Below, in pieces: positions 1 through 8,129 of a stretch of DNA of 64,000 nucleotides (positions are counted from its first letter, which is position 1; the number at the start of each line of letters is the position of its first letter). This stretch comes from Candidatus Minthosoma equi (GTDB lineage: Bacteria; Bacteroidota; Bacteroidia; Bacteroidales; Bacteroidaceae), in NCBI GenBank assembly GCA_018064885.1, contig JAGHUI010000004.1:1-64000 (forward strand). Reading direction: 5' to 3'. The translations under genes and the position numbers were made by a program. Under the pieces are notes generated by a model, which was not told the origin of the DNA, searched no databases, and saw only the letters and a program-made list of their open reading frames with translations.

Positions 1-278
1 GTCGCAACAACTGGCACATCCATCACGGAGCACACCAGATACTCATCTGCGTAAGCGGTGAAGGCATCTATCAGGAATGGGGCAAACCTGCCATCCGACT
101 CCATGCAGGTGACATCATCGACATCCCTGAAGGAGCAAAGCACTGGCATGGAGCAACCAAGGATTCATGGTTCCAGCACCTTGCAAGCCATGTTCATGTA
201 GGTGATCCTGAGAGCAACGAGTGGCTAGAACCTGTTTCGGACGAACAATACAACGAAGCAAACAAGGTTTCGAAATGA
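1..278 (+). CDS. Cupin-domain protein, C-terminal part (5' end outside window)
   Basis: An open frame runs in from the left edge (first whole codon at base 3) and stops at TGA 276-278, giving 91 visible residues. It shows a small beta-barrel cupin pattern: an HIHHG histidine cluster, then GEGIYQEWG, HAGDIIDIPEG and KHWHGA, the usual metal-binding histidines of cupin motifs 1 and 2. Small stand-alone cupins of this kind often occur alone or fused to carboxymuconolactone decarboxylase domains in Bacteroidetes. The substrate cannot be told from this fragment. A strong terminator hairpin follows. Confidence 0.75.
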   Translation, partial: RNNWHIHHGAHQILICVSGEGIYQEWGKPAIRLHAGDIIDIPEGAKHWHGATKDSWFQHLASHVHVGDPESNEWLEPVSDEQYNEANKVSK

Positions 279-330
279 AACACAGACAGAATAAGGAAAA
301 GCGTAAGCCTCATACATTCGCTTCATGATA

Positions 331-376
331 ATCATGGCTTCATTCACATCATTTGTGATTGAAGCCATGATTTTAT
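331..376 (+). terminator. Intrinsic terminator after the cupin gene
   Basis: A perfect 12-bp stem (ATCATGGCTTCA at 331-342 pairing with 360-371) is followed by a short T run. It lies 52 bases after the cupin stop and ends that transcript before the HU-like gene. Confidence 0.8.
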
Positions 377-415
377 ATAACAGTTGGAAAAATATTTTCG
401 AATAAGATTAAGAAA

Positions 416-448
416 TTGTACAATATATAATAATTTTTGTATCTTTGC
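416..448 (+). promoter_or_regulatory. Bacteroidetes-type promoter of the HU-like gene
   Basis: TTG at 416-418, 21 bases, then TATCTTTGC at 440-448, matching the Bacteroidetes sigma-ABfr pattern. Transcription would start near 455, leaving a leader of about 150 nt that contains a small hairpin (GGTGTG-AGT-CACACC, 572-586). Confidence 0.7.
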
Positions 449-607
449 ACAAAATTAGTTTTTGAATAAAAGGAAAAAAACTTGCGCTTATATGTCTGAC
501 AACTTATGCTCGCGCAACAAAGAGAAATAAAGAAAGCAGTTGATGTGACTGTATGTAATAAACACAAAAGCGGTGTGAGTCACACCACCTATAATAAACA
601 ATAAGGT

Positions 608-1009
608 ATGTTGATAGTAAGAAAAGCAAAGAAAAAGATCGTTAGACCTGACGGAATGCACGAGGCATGGATATACCAGTCTCCTGCCCAGCCAATCATT
701 CCATTCCAAGACTTGATTGACGAATGCTGCGTGGCATGCGGTGAGCATCCAGCCAAGACTACAGGTGTAGTGCGAGCAATGGTTGACCGCATCGCAATGT
801 ATCTCACGATGGGACGCGCCGTGCAAATTGACGGCATTGGCACTTTGAAGCCTGTGATAAATTCCGCATCAGCTTCCACTGCGGAGGAACTTGATGAACC
901 TACTATTGCCATCAAGGGTGTGAAAGTGAGATTCTACCCTCATGCTCCGCTTCAAGAAGCTATTGCAAAGAATGGCTATGAATATCAGCCTGAGCTGGAT
1001 CAGAAATGA
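608..1009 (+). CDS. HU-family DNA-binding protein
   Basis: A 133-residue basic protein with the HU/IHF-like layout of the Bacteroidetes HU-related family: a lysine-rich start (MLIVRKAKKKIV), a helical part containing TTGVVRAMVDRIAMYL, then the strand GRAVQIDGIGTLKPVI, which matches the HU segment before the DNA-binding arms. Such proteins are nucleoid-associated, with an unknown role for each paralogue. It has its own promoter 160 bases upstream and the next gene follows after 39 bases. It is longer than classical HU (about 90 residues), with an extended N-terminus. Confidence 0.75.
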   Translation: MLIVRKAKKKIVRPDGMHEAWIYQSPAQPIIPFQDLIDECCVACGEHPAKTTGVVRAMVDRIAMYLTMGRAVQIDGIGTLKPVINSASASTAEELDEPTIAIKGVKVRFYPHAPLQEAIAKNGYEYQPELDQK

Positions 1010-1048
1010 AGCATGGCTATGATATTGAATATGAAATCTTGAACAATA

Positions 1049-1672
1049 ATGAGCAGCAAGAACATAGAGCTATCGGATGGTAATGTAGAGTATCATCCGT
1101 TGAAACCTTTTTTGCCAGAAGGCTGCAAAGTGCTGTTCCTGGGCAGTTTCCCTCCTCAAAGAAAGAGATGGGCAAAAGATTTTTGTTTCTTTTACCCAAA
1201 CTTCATCAACGACCATTGGAGGATTGAGGGATTACTGTTCTTCGGCGACAAGAATCATTTTGTCGATACTGAGAATAAGACGTTCAAGCTGGCAGATATC
1301 GTTGCGTTCCTCGAAGAGAAAGGCATTGGTTTCTATGACACGGCTACAGCGGTGAGGCGATTAAAGGACAATGCATCGGATAAGTTTCTGGAGGTGGTTG
1401 AGAAGACGGACATCGCAGCACTTCTGAAATCCATTCCAGAATGCCGAGTCATTGTCACCACAGGAGAAAAAGCAACTGCTACAATATGCGAGACTTTGTC
1501 TATCAGCAAGATGCCAAAGGTTGGCGAACACGTTACCATTCACAATGAAGATCTTCCACAGCACGATATAGCCCTTTATCGTCTGCCCTCTTCGTCACGT
1601 GCCTACCCATTATCTTTAGATAAGAAAGCAGAGGCTTACAGCAAGATGTTTGCTTTCGCTGGAATAATATGA
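1049..1672 (+). CDS. Uracil-DNA glycosylase superfamily protein
   Basis: A 207-residue protein resembling the Bacteroidetes uracil-DNA-glycosylase-like family. The N-terminal motif VLFLGSFPPQRKRWAKDFCF occupies the place of the UDG motif that positions the catalytic water, and RLPSSSRAY near the C-terminus resembles the DNA-intercalation loop with its PSS element. It is expected to excise damaged bases in the cytoplasm, but the exact lesion is unknown. It follows the HU-like gene by 39 bases and probably shares its transcript. An ATG start is used; no Shine-Dalgarno site is visible, as is usual in this phylum. Confidence 0.7.
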   Translation: MSSKNIELSDGNVEYHPLKPFLPEGCKVLFLGSFPPQRKRWAKDFCFFYPNFINDHWRIEGLLFFGDKNHFVDTENKTFKLADIVAFLEEKGIGFYDTATAVRRLKDNASDKFLEVVEKTDIAALLKSIPECRVIVTTGEKATATICETLSISKMPKVGEHVTIHNEDLPQHDIALYRLPSSSRAYPLSLDKKAEAYSKMFAFAGII

Positions 1673-1737
1673 ACACAGGGTACACCCTAGTTAATAGTAG
1701 AAAAGTTGAGCTTTTAACTTGTAAAAGCAGGATAGTT

Positions 1738-1769
1738 TTTGCTACCTTGCTTTTTTTTCGTACTTTTGC
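1738..1769 (+). promoter_or_regulatory. Promoter of the GH35-like gene
   Basis: TTTG at 1738-1741 and TACTTTTGC at 1761-1769, 19 bases apart. The start site would fall near 1776, so the whole tandem-repeat block at 1777-1879 lies in the 5' leader. Confidence 0.6.
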
Positions 1770-1776
1770 AAAATAA

Positions 1777-1879
1777 AACTAAAACTATAACGAAAACGAT
1801 AACGATAACGAAAACTATAACGAAAACTATAACGAAAACTATAACGAAAAACTATATGAAAACTATAACGAAAAACTAT
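1777..1879 (+). repeat. Tandem ACTATAACGAAA repeats in the leader of the GH35-like gene
   Basis: About 100 bases of 12-base units ACTATAACGAAA and variants, ending with two copies of a 24-base unit that contains ATATGAAAACT. The 24-base unit duplicates the start codon: ATG occurs at 1856 and again at 1880, in the same frame. Because unit lengths are multiples of three, the frame stays open through the block (it would read Thr-Ile-Thr-Lys repeats). Related A-rich blocks occur at 19810, 26782 and 30706. Confidence 0.85.
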
Positions 1880-3601
1880 ATGAAAACTAGGCTTTTCTTC
1901 TACATTGTCGGACTATTGCTGAACATCGGCTGTTATGCTCAGCCCAAGCTGGAACATCATGGAGATTGGGCAAGAATCACAGCTAATGGCAAACCAATGC
2001 TCATGATTGGTGGTGAATTGGGCAACTCCTCTGCTTCTACGCTCGAAGACGTGCAGCGCAACTTTGCGCATCTGCATTCACTTGGTCTTAATACTGTCCT
2101 TGCGCCAGTCACATGGGAACTGATTGAGCCAGAAGAAGGCAAGTTTGACATGACTTCACTCGACAACATCATTCAAGAAGCCAGACGCAACGATCTGAAA
2201 GTGGTGCTGCTGTGGTTTGGGGCATGGAAGAACAGCATGAGCTGCTATGCTCCAGAGTGGTTCAAGCGTGACACGAAACGCTTTCCAAGAGCCCATACAC
2301 AAGATGGCAAACCAGTTGAGGAGGCAAGCTCGCTAAACAAAAATGTGCTTGATTCTGACCGTCGTGCCTTCTGCCGAATCATGGAGCATCTGCGCGACTA
2401 TGATAAAGAACAGACAGTCATAATGATACAGGTAGAGAATGAGATTGGCATGATAGAGGTTCCACGCGACTACTCCGCTGATGCTACCAAGCTATACAAT
2501 AGTGCCGTTCCTAAACAACTGACAGATTATCTGACAAAAAACATAAATTTACTGCACCCATACATCAAAGATAAACTGAAAAAAATGCCGCCTTATAAGG
2601 TGGAACATAATTGGACATCTCTTTTTGGCGATGACATCTATACTGAGGAGATTTTCCAGACATGGACATACGCTACCTACGTGCAGCAGCTGGCAGAAGC
2701 TGGACGCAAAATCTACAATCTGCCTATGTATGTTAACGTTGCGCTCAACAGCCGTGGTCGCAAGCCAGGCCAGTATCCTTCTGGCGGTCCTCTGGCTCAC
2801 CTTATTGACCTGTGGCATTGCGGAGCACCATCCATTGACGTACTTGGCGTAGATATATATGATATAGGATATAAGGATTGGCTCAACCGCTACCATCTGC
2901 CAAACAATCCGCTCTTCATACCAGAGATTCGCCTTGAGGACAAAGATGCCATGTATGCGCTTTATGCCTTCGGACATCATGGAGCCATGGGATTCTGTCC
3001 ATTCAGCATTGAAGACTACCCACTCTATGCCAAAGCATCAAGCAAAGACATGACCACTATGGATCTGAGCCAGGACGACCAGCTTAATGCATTCTCCAGC
3101 GACCATGCAAGCAGACCCCTCTCCCCTATCGCCTCCATTTACAAGCTGTTGCGCCAAGCAGAGCCACTCATCATAGAGCGACAAGGTACAAAAAATATGG
3201 ATGCCGTACTTCTTGACAATAACAACCGTGAGGCAGAGATCATAACGCCTGATGGCATACGCCTCACTGTGAAGCACAGCTATTCTCTCGGTTGGGAGCC
3301 TGGAGCCAAAGACGAAACATGGCCAGAGGCAGCATGCATAATCATGAGGTTGGACAAGGAAGATTATCTCGTGCTGGGCAGTGGCATTGTCATCACGTAT
3401 TCCCCTGCTGAATCATCACCAGCATGGCAAAAGGGCGATGCCCGCATTGGTCTTGCAAAGTGTGAAGCTATCAATTATGAAAAAGGCAAGATGCACGTTT
3501 TGCGCCACCTGAGCGGCGACCAGACACATCAAGGCAGACACATTCGCATCCCTGTGGGACAATATGAAATACAACATTTTAGATTGTATAGGTATAAATA
3601 G
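1880..3601 (+). CDS. Secreted GH35-like glycoside hydrolase (DUF5597 type)
   Basis: The start at 1880 is chosen because it begins a clean signal peptide (MKTRLFFYIVGLLLNIGCYA, cut before QPK); longer versions would translate the leader repeats. The 573-residue protein has a GH35-type TIM barrel: NTVLAPVTWELIEPEEGKFD near the N-terminus, the likely acid/base glutamate in IQVENEIG, and a second candidate glutamate in FIPEIRLED. A beta-rich C-terminal part resembles DUF5597. Family members act as beta-galactosidases or related exo-enzymes on plant glycans in the periplasm or at the surface. It stands at the head of a polysaccharide-degradation region. Confidence 0.75.
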   Translation: MKTRLFFYIVGLLLNIGCYAQPKLEHHGDWARITANGKPMLMIGGELGNSSASTLEDVQRNFAHLHSLGLNTVLAPVTWELIEPEEGKFDMTSLDNIIQEARRNDLKVVLLWFGAWKNSMSCYAPEWFKRDTKRFPRAHTQDGKPVEEASSLNKNVLDSDRRAFCRIMEHLRDYDKEQTVIMIQVENEIGMIEVPRDYSADATKLYNSAVPKQLTDYLTKNINLLHPYIKDKLKKMPPYKVEHNWTSLFGDDIYTEEIFQTWTYATYVQQLAEAGRKIYNLPMYVNVALNSRGRKPGQYPSGGPLAHLIDLWHCGAPSIDVLGVDIYDIGYKDWLNRYHLPNNPLFIPEIRLEDKDAMYALYAFGHHGAMGFCPFSIEDYPLYAKASSKDMTTMDLSQDDQLNAFSSDHASRPLSPIASIYKLLRQAEPLIIERQGTKNMDAVLLDNNNREAEIITPDGIRLTVKHSYSLGWEPGAKDETWPEAACIIMRLDKEDYLVLGSGIVITYSPAESSPAWQKGDARIGLAKCEAINYEKGKMHVLRHLSGDQTHQGRHIRIPVGQYEIQHFRLYRYK

Positions 3602-3633
3602 TTTCTCCACCTCATCATGTGAAACCTTCATGC

Positions 3634-3780
3634 CTATTCAAATGTCACATTCTCCACATGATTGCCTACGAAGCAACGCATGATGTCCCATGTCTTGTAC
3701 CAGGCTGGTTTGCCAGGCATCTTGTCATGGATGTGAGTGCCGTTGATGCGGAGGTTCTCGAACTTCACATTCTTTTTTTC
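3634..3780 (-). pseudogene. C-terminal remnant of a right-handed beta-helix (GH28-like) protein
   Basis: On the minus strand an open stretch ends at a TAG at 3634-3636 and reads KNVKFENLRINGTHIHDK, then a Trp-rich piece, ending VENVTFE. The NV-x-FEN-x-x-ING pattern is typical of a coil of GH28-type beta-helix enzymes. There is no start codon with a suitable upstream region, and only about 45 residues remain, so I read it as the tail of a deleted gene. It is not a copy of the intact GH28 gene at 57.6 kb. The rest of the 3602-3935 gap holds only a promoter-like site. Confidence 0.5.
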
Positions 3781-3842
3781 TGAAATTCTGCTACAAAGAT
3801 AGTTATTTAGTTCAAAAGAATATCAAAATCAGAGTTTTTATT

Positions 3843-3851
3843 TATCTTTGC
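3843..3851 (+). promoter_or_regulatory. Promoter -7 element before the BNR-type pseudogene
   Basis: TATCTTTGC, about 85 bases before the ATG at 3936. No clear TTTG partner is visible upstream, so this is weaker than the other promoters. Confidence 0.4.
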
Positions 3852-3935
3852 AAAAAATATGGAAACAAACAAAAAGGACAAACTGTATGTTTTTACCAAC
3901 GATTGCTAACAATCTAACTAATTCTATTAACTTAT

Positions 3936-6289
3936 ATGAATACAAAGTTTTTTCTTCTATCTAATCGGACTATTGCTGAGCACATCGGTATTTGCCCAGC
4001 AGACACAGCAAAACGGCTATACCGTGGCTGACGAAGGCGCATGGTGCTGGTTTGCCGACCCTCGTGCTCTGCACTATGAGAATGAGAGCGGCACTATCAA
4101 TGCCACCTACATTGGCTACATCGACTACCACGGCAGTATCAAGGCTACTCAGGTGGATTGGAAAACCAACACCACGAGCGAGGTACTGATTCGCAGCTGG
4201 TTCCAGCCAGACGACCACGACAACCCTGCCTTCCTGGTGCTGCCAGATGAGCGCATCATGATCATTTACTCCCGCCACACCGACGAGGCATGTTTCTACT
4301 ACCGCATCTCGCACAAGCCAGGCGACATAACCAACCTTGGAGATGAGAAGCGACTTGCCACAGCCAACAACACCACCTACCCTAACCCATATATCCTCAG
4401 CGATGCCCCTGACCATATCTACATGTGTTGGCGCGGCATTGGCTGGCATCCAACAGTTGCTCAGATGAGCATGCCAGACGAAAATGATGACATCAGCTTC
4501 ACATGGAGACCATACCAGATGGTGCAGAGCACAGGCGCACGTCCTTACGCTAAGTACATGAGCAATGGCAAGGACAAAATCTATCTCGCCTACACCACTG
4601 GTCATCCTGACAATGAATACCCAAACTGGTTGTATTGCAACGTGTTTGACATCAACGACAAATGCCTCTACGACCTCAACGGCAAGAAGCTTTCCACTGT
4701 GCAGAACGGAAAGTTCAACGTGAACAAGACCGACAGCTATAAGAGCCAGTACCCTGCCACAGTGGTGGATGCCACATCCAACCGCCGCGACTGGATTTGG
4801 AACATGGCGTTCAGCAAGGAGGGCAACCCTGTCATTGGCATGACAAAGATTAGCCAGGACAAGCAGAACCACGAGTACTACTACGCAAAGTGGAACGGCG
4901 GCAAGTGGAATGTGAGCTTTATGGCAAACGGCGGCAAGTATTTCCACCACAGTTCAAACACTGAGAACTGCTACTCATCGGGCATGGCTATCGACCGCGA
5001 CAATCCTAACATCGCCTACTGCGGTGTGCCTGTAGAGGGCGACTAGGCACCATGCACGAGATATGGAAATACACTCTCGACGATGCTGGCAAGGTTGTAG
5101 CGTCGGAGGCTATCACTAAGAACTCTAAGAAGACCAATGCCCGTCCTTTCGTCATCGAAGGTACACAGAATGCCAAGGATGGTGCCGACAGGCTCCGTCT
5201 CACATGGATGAATGGCGATTACTACTACTGGATTGTCAACACAACCTACAAGCAGGCTTACCCTACCAGCATCATGGCTGAGTGTGCAATGCCTGTGAAT
5301 GAGACAAATGCCGAAGGCACAACCATCTCCATCGACCTTGCCATGAACGCAAGCAACTATACTGGCGATCAACTGAAATTCAACAACGATATCGTGTGGG
5401 GTGTGAACAGCAAGCAATACTCATACGTGAGAATCAATGGCAAAGAATACACAAGCCAGAATGTACTTGGCACCGCTGACAGCTGGCAGACAGAGAACAC
5501 AGGCACAACTGGTGGCACATGGCTGAGCAAGACAAAGCTTGGCAAATTCAATCTCACCATGACTGCCGATGGCAAGTATCTCACCATCTATCGCAATGGC
5601 ATCATCGACCAGAAGATTGAGTACGCTGGCTCTGTGAGCAAGGCTAAGACTGCTGGAGGCGCAACCATTGAGGCTCAGGAACTTTCTGCTAATGCCGCAA
5701 CACAGAGCAGCATCAAGAATAACATGCGTGCTTCGCTCGACAAACTTGACTAGACTGGCAACACAGCGGCTGGCTTTGCAAGCAACAAATTCGGAAAGCT
5801 CGACTAGGGGCTGCTCAAGGACATGCGTAGCTACACCGTATTGCTCAAGGCTAACGCAGAAGGATGTGTGTGATGCTCAAAGCATCCCCTTTCAAGCAAA
5901 GGAATATGCACAAGAAATAGTGAATGGCGACTTTGAGGGCAGCTATGCTCCAATGGCTAACAGCGGTGTGAGCTGTGACCGCGCCATCTACGCTCCTGAG
6001 GGTTGGACAGTAGAGTATAGCACTCGTAACGAGAACGACCTCACCTCGATGAAGAGTGGCGGACCTGTACTACAGCAATTTCTTTGCCAGCAAACCTCAG
6101 AACACCAACGGAGGCAAGCAGACCATGTGGGTGCGCCAGCGTTGGGGCAGCTCCATCATCACTCTCTACCAGGAGGTTAAGCTGCCTGCTGGCACCTACA
6201 CTCTGAATGCTGACATGCTGGCAAGCGCCTCAGCAACAGGCTACTACTCTCGTCAGGCATTCGCAGCTCGCAGCATCATAAGGGCGTGA
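3936..6289 (+). pseudogene. Decayed secreted BNR_4-type glycan-active protein with C-terminal carbohydrate-binding region
   Basis: The original product had a signal peptide (restored reading MNTKFFFYLIGLLLSTSVFA), a BNR/Asp-box-like sialidase-fold domain (YTVADEGAWCWFADPRALHY onward), a beta-sandwich segment (about 5300-5740) and a C-terminal carbohydrate-binding-like domain starting EIVNGDFEGSYAP. It is now broken: a T6 run at 3948-3953 puts the start out of frame with the signal peptide; a one-base loss at 5044-5046 creates TAG; in-frame TAG codons lie at 5751 and 5805; and further frame changes occur near 5860, 6050 and 6260. BNR_4 proteins are linked to breakdown of rhamnose- or uronate-containing glycans. 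Three breaks fall at the hexamer GACTAG. Decay is likelier than sequencing error given the number of lesions. Confidence 0.7.
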
Positions 6290-6379
6290 ACATTGTCCGT
6301 CATTCAGATAGCACAGTAAGCAAGATTATTATTCAAGATAAAAAACAATTGATTGATTTATATCCGAAAGAAGAAAACA

Positions 6380-7123
6380 CTAAATCAGCTTCTCTATTTT
6401 CTTATTCTCCACATCGGGTAACACACGTTTCAAGTGGTCAATGATGCGTTCGCGTGACTGCTTAGGAGTTCTGCCCTCAACCTTATCTTTTATCGGGAAT
6501 AAATCAGGGTACATGGCTTCTGGTGTGCAATAACGAGCAACTTCCCAACCGTATGGTTCTCCCTTCTTTGAGATAAGATATTCAAAGTCAGCTATGCATA
6601 CATGAGTACCCATCTGCAACTGAGCAATCAAGCCATCAAATGCCATTCCATTCTTCTTATTTACAATTGACTCCTCTGCTGTTTCATGATTAAGTTTGTT
6701 CTGTGCAGGATAAATGTTTTTCTTCCTGCTTAGCGTAAAGCCACTCGCCACTTTAAGTTGTTTAGATAGCATAGATTCATTCTCAACCAGAACCTCATGA
6801 ATATGGCGCGCATCCATCGTTTCCTTCTTTAGAGGAAGCTGAGAACGTCTCCAATTCATGAAATCAGGCAACCATTCCATACTCACATATCCTGCTTTTT
6901 TCTGAAAAAACTTACCGTATGCCGACTCCCAATTACCAATGATTGGTCCCTTCCATTGCCAAGGTCCATTTTCCATATCATAGCCAAACAACAACTCGGG
7001 AGGTGTCATCTCCTCAATAGAGAATCCTGGGATTCCATTCCTGAAGAAAGGCAAGAATCCCCACTCTTTTATCAGCGCTTCCAATTGTTCCTGGCGCTCT
7101 ATTACAATGCCAAATCTATCCAT
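6380..7123 (-). CDS. AlkZ-related protein (tentative)
   Basis: A 247-residue cytoplasmic protein of the type often annotated in Bacteroides as AlkZ-related, a family related to winged-helix DNA glycosylases acting on alkylated or cross-linked DNA. Conserved-looking pieces are FGIVIERQEQLEALIKEWGF, IPGFSIEEMTPPELLF, WQWKGPIIG and YGKFFQKKAGYVS. The family call is from memory of the pattern, and I see no catalytic motif that proves it. The start at 7123 is preferred over one six codons upstream because that upstream ATG lies before the promoter element at 7128-7136. The message would then have almost no leader. The product ends in a basic tail. Confidence 0.5.
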   Translation of the reverse strand: MDRFGIVIERQEQLEALIKEWGFLPFFRNGIPGFSIEEMTPPELLFGYDMENGPWQWKGPIIGNWESAYGKFFQKKAGYVSMEWLPDFMNWRRSQLPLKKETMDARHIHEVLVENESMLSKQLKVASGFTLSRKKNIYPAQNKLNHETAEESIVNKKNGMAFDGLIAQLQMGTHVCIADFEYLISKKGEPYGWEVARYCTPEAMYPDLFPIKDKVEGRTPKQSRERIIDHLKRVLPDVENKKIEKLI

Positions 7124-7127
7124 ATTT

Positions 7128-7136
7128 GCAAAGTTA
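7128..7136 (-). promoter_or_regulatory. Promoter -7 element directly before the AlkZ-like start
   Basis: TAACTTTGC on the minus strand, four bases from the ATG at 7123. Transcription would begin at or next to the start codon, so the mRNA would be leaderless or nearly so. Confidence 0.5.
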
Positions 7137-7207
7137 CACATTTATTTAAAAATAAGATGTACAGATAATACCTATGTAAACAAAAATATCAAATAATCAT
7201 ATAAAAA

Positions 7208-7241
7208 TTGTATATATATGATATGAAATGAGTACCTTTGT
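7208..7241 (+). promoter_or_regulatory. Promoter of the MBL-fold gene
   Basis: TTG at 7208-7210 and TACCTTTGT at 7233-7241, 22 bases apart, followed by a short A-rich leader to the ATG at 7264. Confidence 0.55.
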
Positions 7242-7263
7242 ACAAATAAATAATTAAAAGAAC

Positions 7264-8028
7264 ATGAAATCTGCTCAATTAAGACTTAAAATCATTTGTA
7301 TAATGGCTTTTACTATGAGCCTTTTAGTATGTAACGCACAAAATGTCAGCAAGAAGAATAGTGTTGACACATTCACAAGCGTCAATGGTACCAATGTTAA
7401 CATGCATTGCATCAAACATGGCAGCCTCAGCATTAATGTGGGAAACAAGTGGATTTATATTGATCCTGTTACGGACAAAGTTCCACCTGTAACTGATTAT
7501 TCCACAATGCCTAAGGCTGATTATATTCTTGTAACACATGAGCATCCCGACCATCTTGACGCCAAGGCTATAGAACAGCTCACAAAAGAAGGCACAGTAC
7601 TTATTGCAAATCCCCGCAGTTGTGAAATTCTCGGTGGCAAAGGTGATGTGATGAAAAACGGCGACATAAAGAAAGTAGCTGATTTTACTGTTGATGCTGT
7701 GCCTGCCTACAATATATCTGCAGACAAACAGCAATTCCATCCAAAGGGGCGTGACAATGGCTACATCCTGACCATCGAAGGGCTACGCATCTACATTGCA
7801 GGTGATACAGAGCCTATCCCTGAGATGATAGACATCAAAGACATTGACATTGCGCTTCTTCCATGCAACCTCCCCTTCACTATGACGCCAGAACAGTTGG
7901 CTGAGGCAGCAAAGACGATTCGTCCAAAAGTGCTCTTCCCTTATCATTACGGCAATACAGACATTCAACAAGTTGTGAAACTGCTTAATGGTAGTGGCAT
8001 TGACGTTCGAATAAGAGAGTATCAATAA
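7264..8028 (+). CDS. Exported MBL-fold metallo-hydrolase
   Basis: A 254-residue protein with a signal peptide (hydrophobic core IICIMAFTMSLLVCNA) and the metallo-beta-lactamase fold: the zinc motif THEHPDHLD, a later IAGDTE and the C-terminal FPYHYGNTD, each supplying expected metal ligands. It resembles the UPF0173/UlaG-like branch of the superfamily, whose members are phosphodiesterases or lactonases; this branch is rarely characterised. The export signal places it in the periplasm, unlike UlaG itself. It has its own promoter. Confidence 0.75.
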   Translation: MKSAQLRLKIICIMAFTMSLLVCNAQNVSKKNSVDTFTSVNGTNVNMHCIKHGSLSINVGNKWIYIDPVTDKVPPVTDYSTMPKADYILVTHEHPDHLDAKAIEQLTKEGTVLIANPRSCEILGGKGDVMKNGDIKKVADFTVDAVPAYNISADKQQFHPKGRDNGYILTIEGLRIYIAGDTEPIPEMIDIKDIDIALLPCNLPFTMTPEQLAEAAKTIRPKVLFPYHYGNTDIQQVVKLLNGSGIDVRIREYQ

Positions 8029-8103
8029 TTATGAGAGAAGTCTCCCATGAACCTGCTCATGCATGAAGATACATCTTTATGCCATCCTCTTTCATACCAC
8101 GTG

Positions 8104-8112
8104 TATATTTGC
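8104..8112 (+). promoter_or_regulatory. Promoter -7 element of the Y-family polymerase gene
   Basis: TATATTTGC, 17 bases before the ATG at 8130. It argues against the longer reading frame that would start at 8079. Confidence 0.5.
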
Positions 8113-8129
8113 AATCAAACAGATTGGAC

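Noticed and set aside
1739-1879. Extending the GH35 protein upstream to include Thr-Ile-Thr-Lys repeats
   Set aside because: The extension would precede the signal peptide and overlap the promoter; the open frame results from repeat units being multiples of three.
3105-3130. CAGACCCCTCTCCCC inside the GH35 gene as another copy of the C/G-rich repeat
   Set aside because: Only about 15 bases match one end, with no palindromic core; similarity is probably chance.
3970-4950. A 326-codon open frame on the minus strand opposite the BNR-type pseudogene
   Set aside because: Its translation is valine/histidine/alanine-rich low-order sequence with no domain, and the plus strand has clear BNR-domain similarity in codon phase; it is a shadow frame.
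5044-5807. TAG recoding (amber read as tyrosine) to explain Asp-TAG positions in the BNR-type gene
   Set aside because: At 5044 a frame change is also needed, other frameshifts follow, and intact genes nearby end at TAG (for example thiD and the Pit gene).
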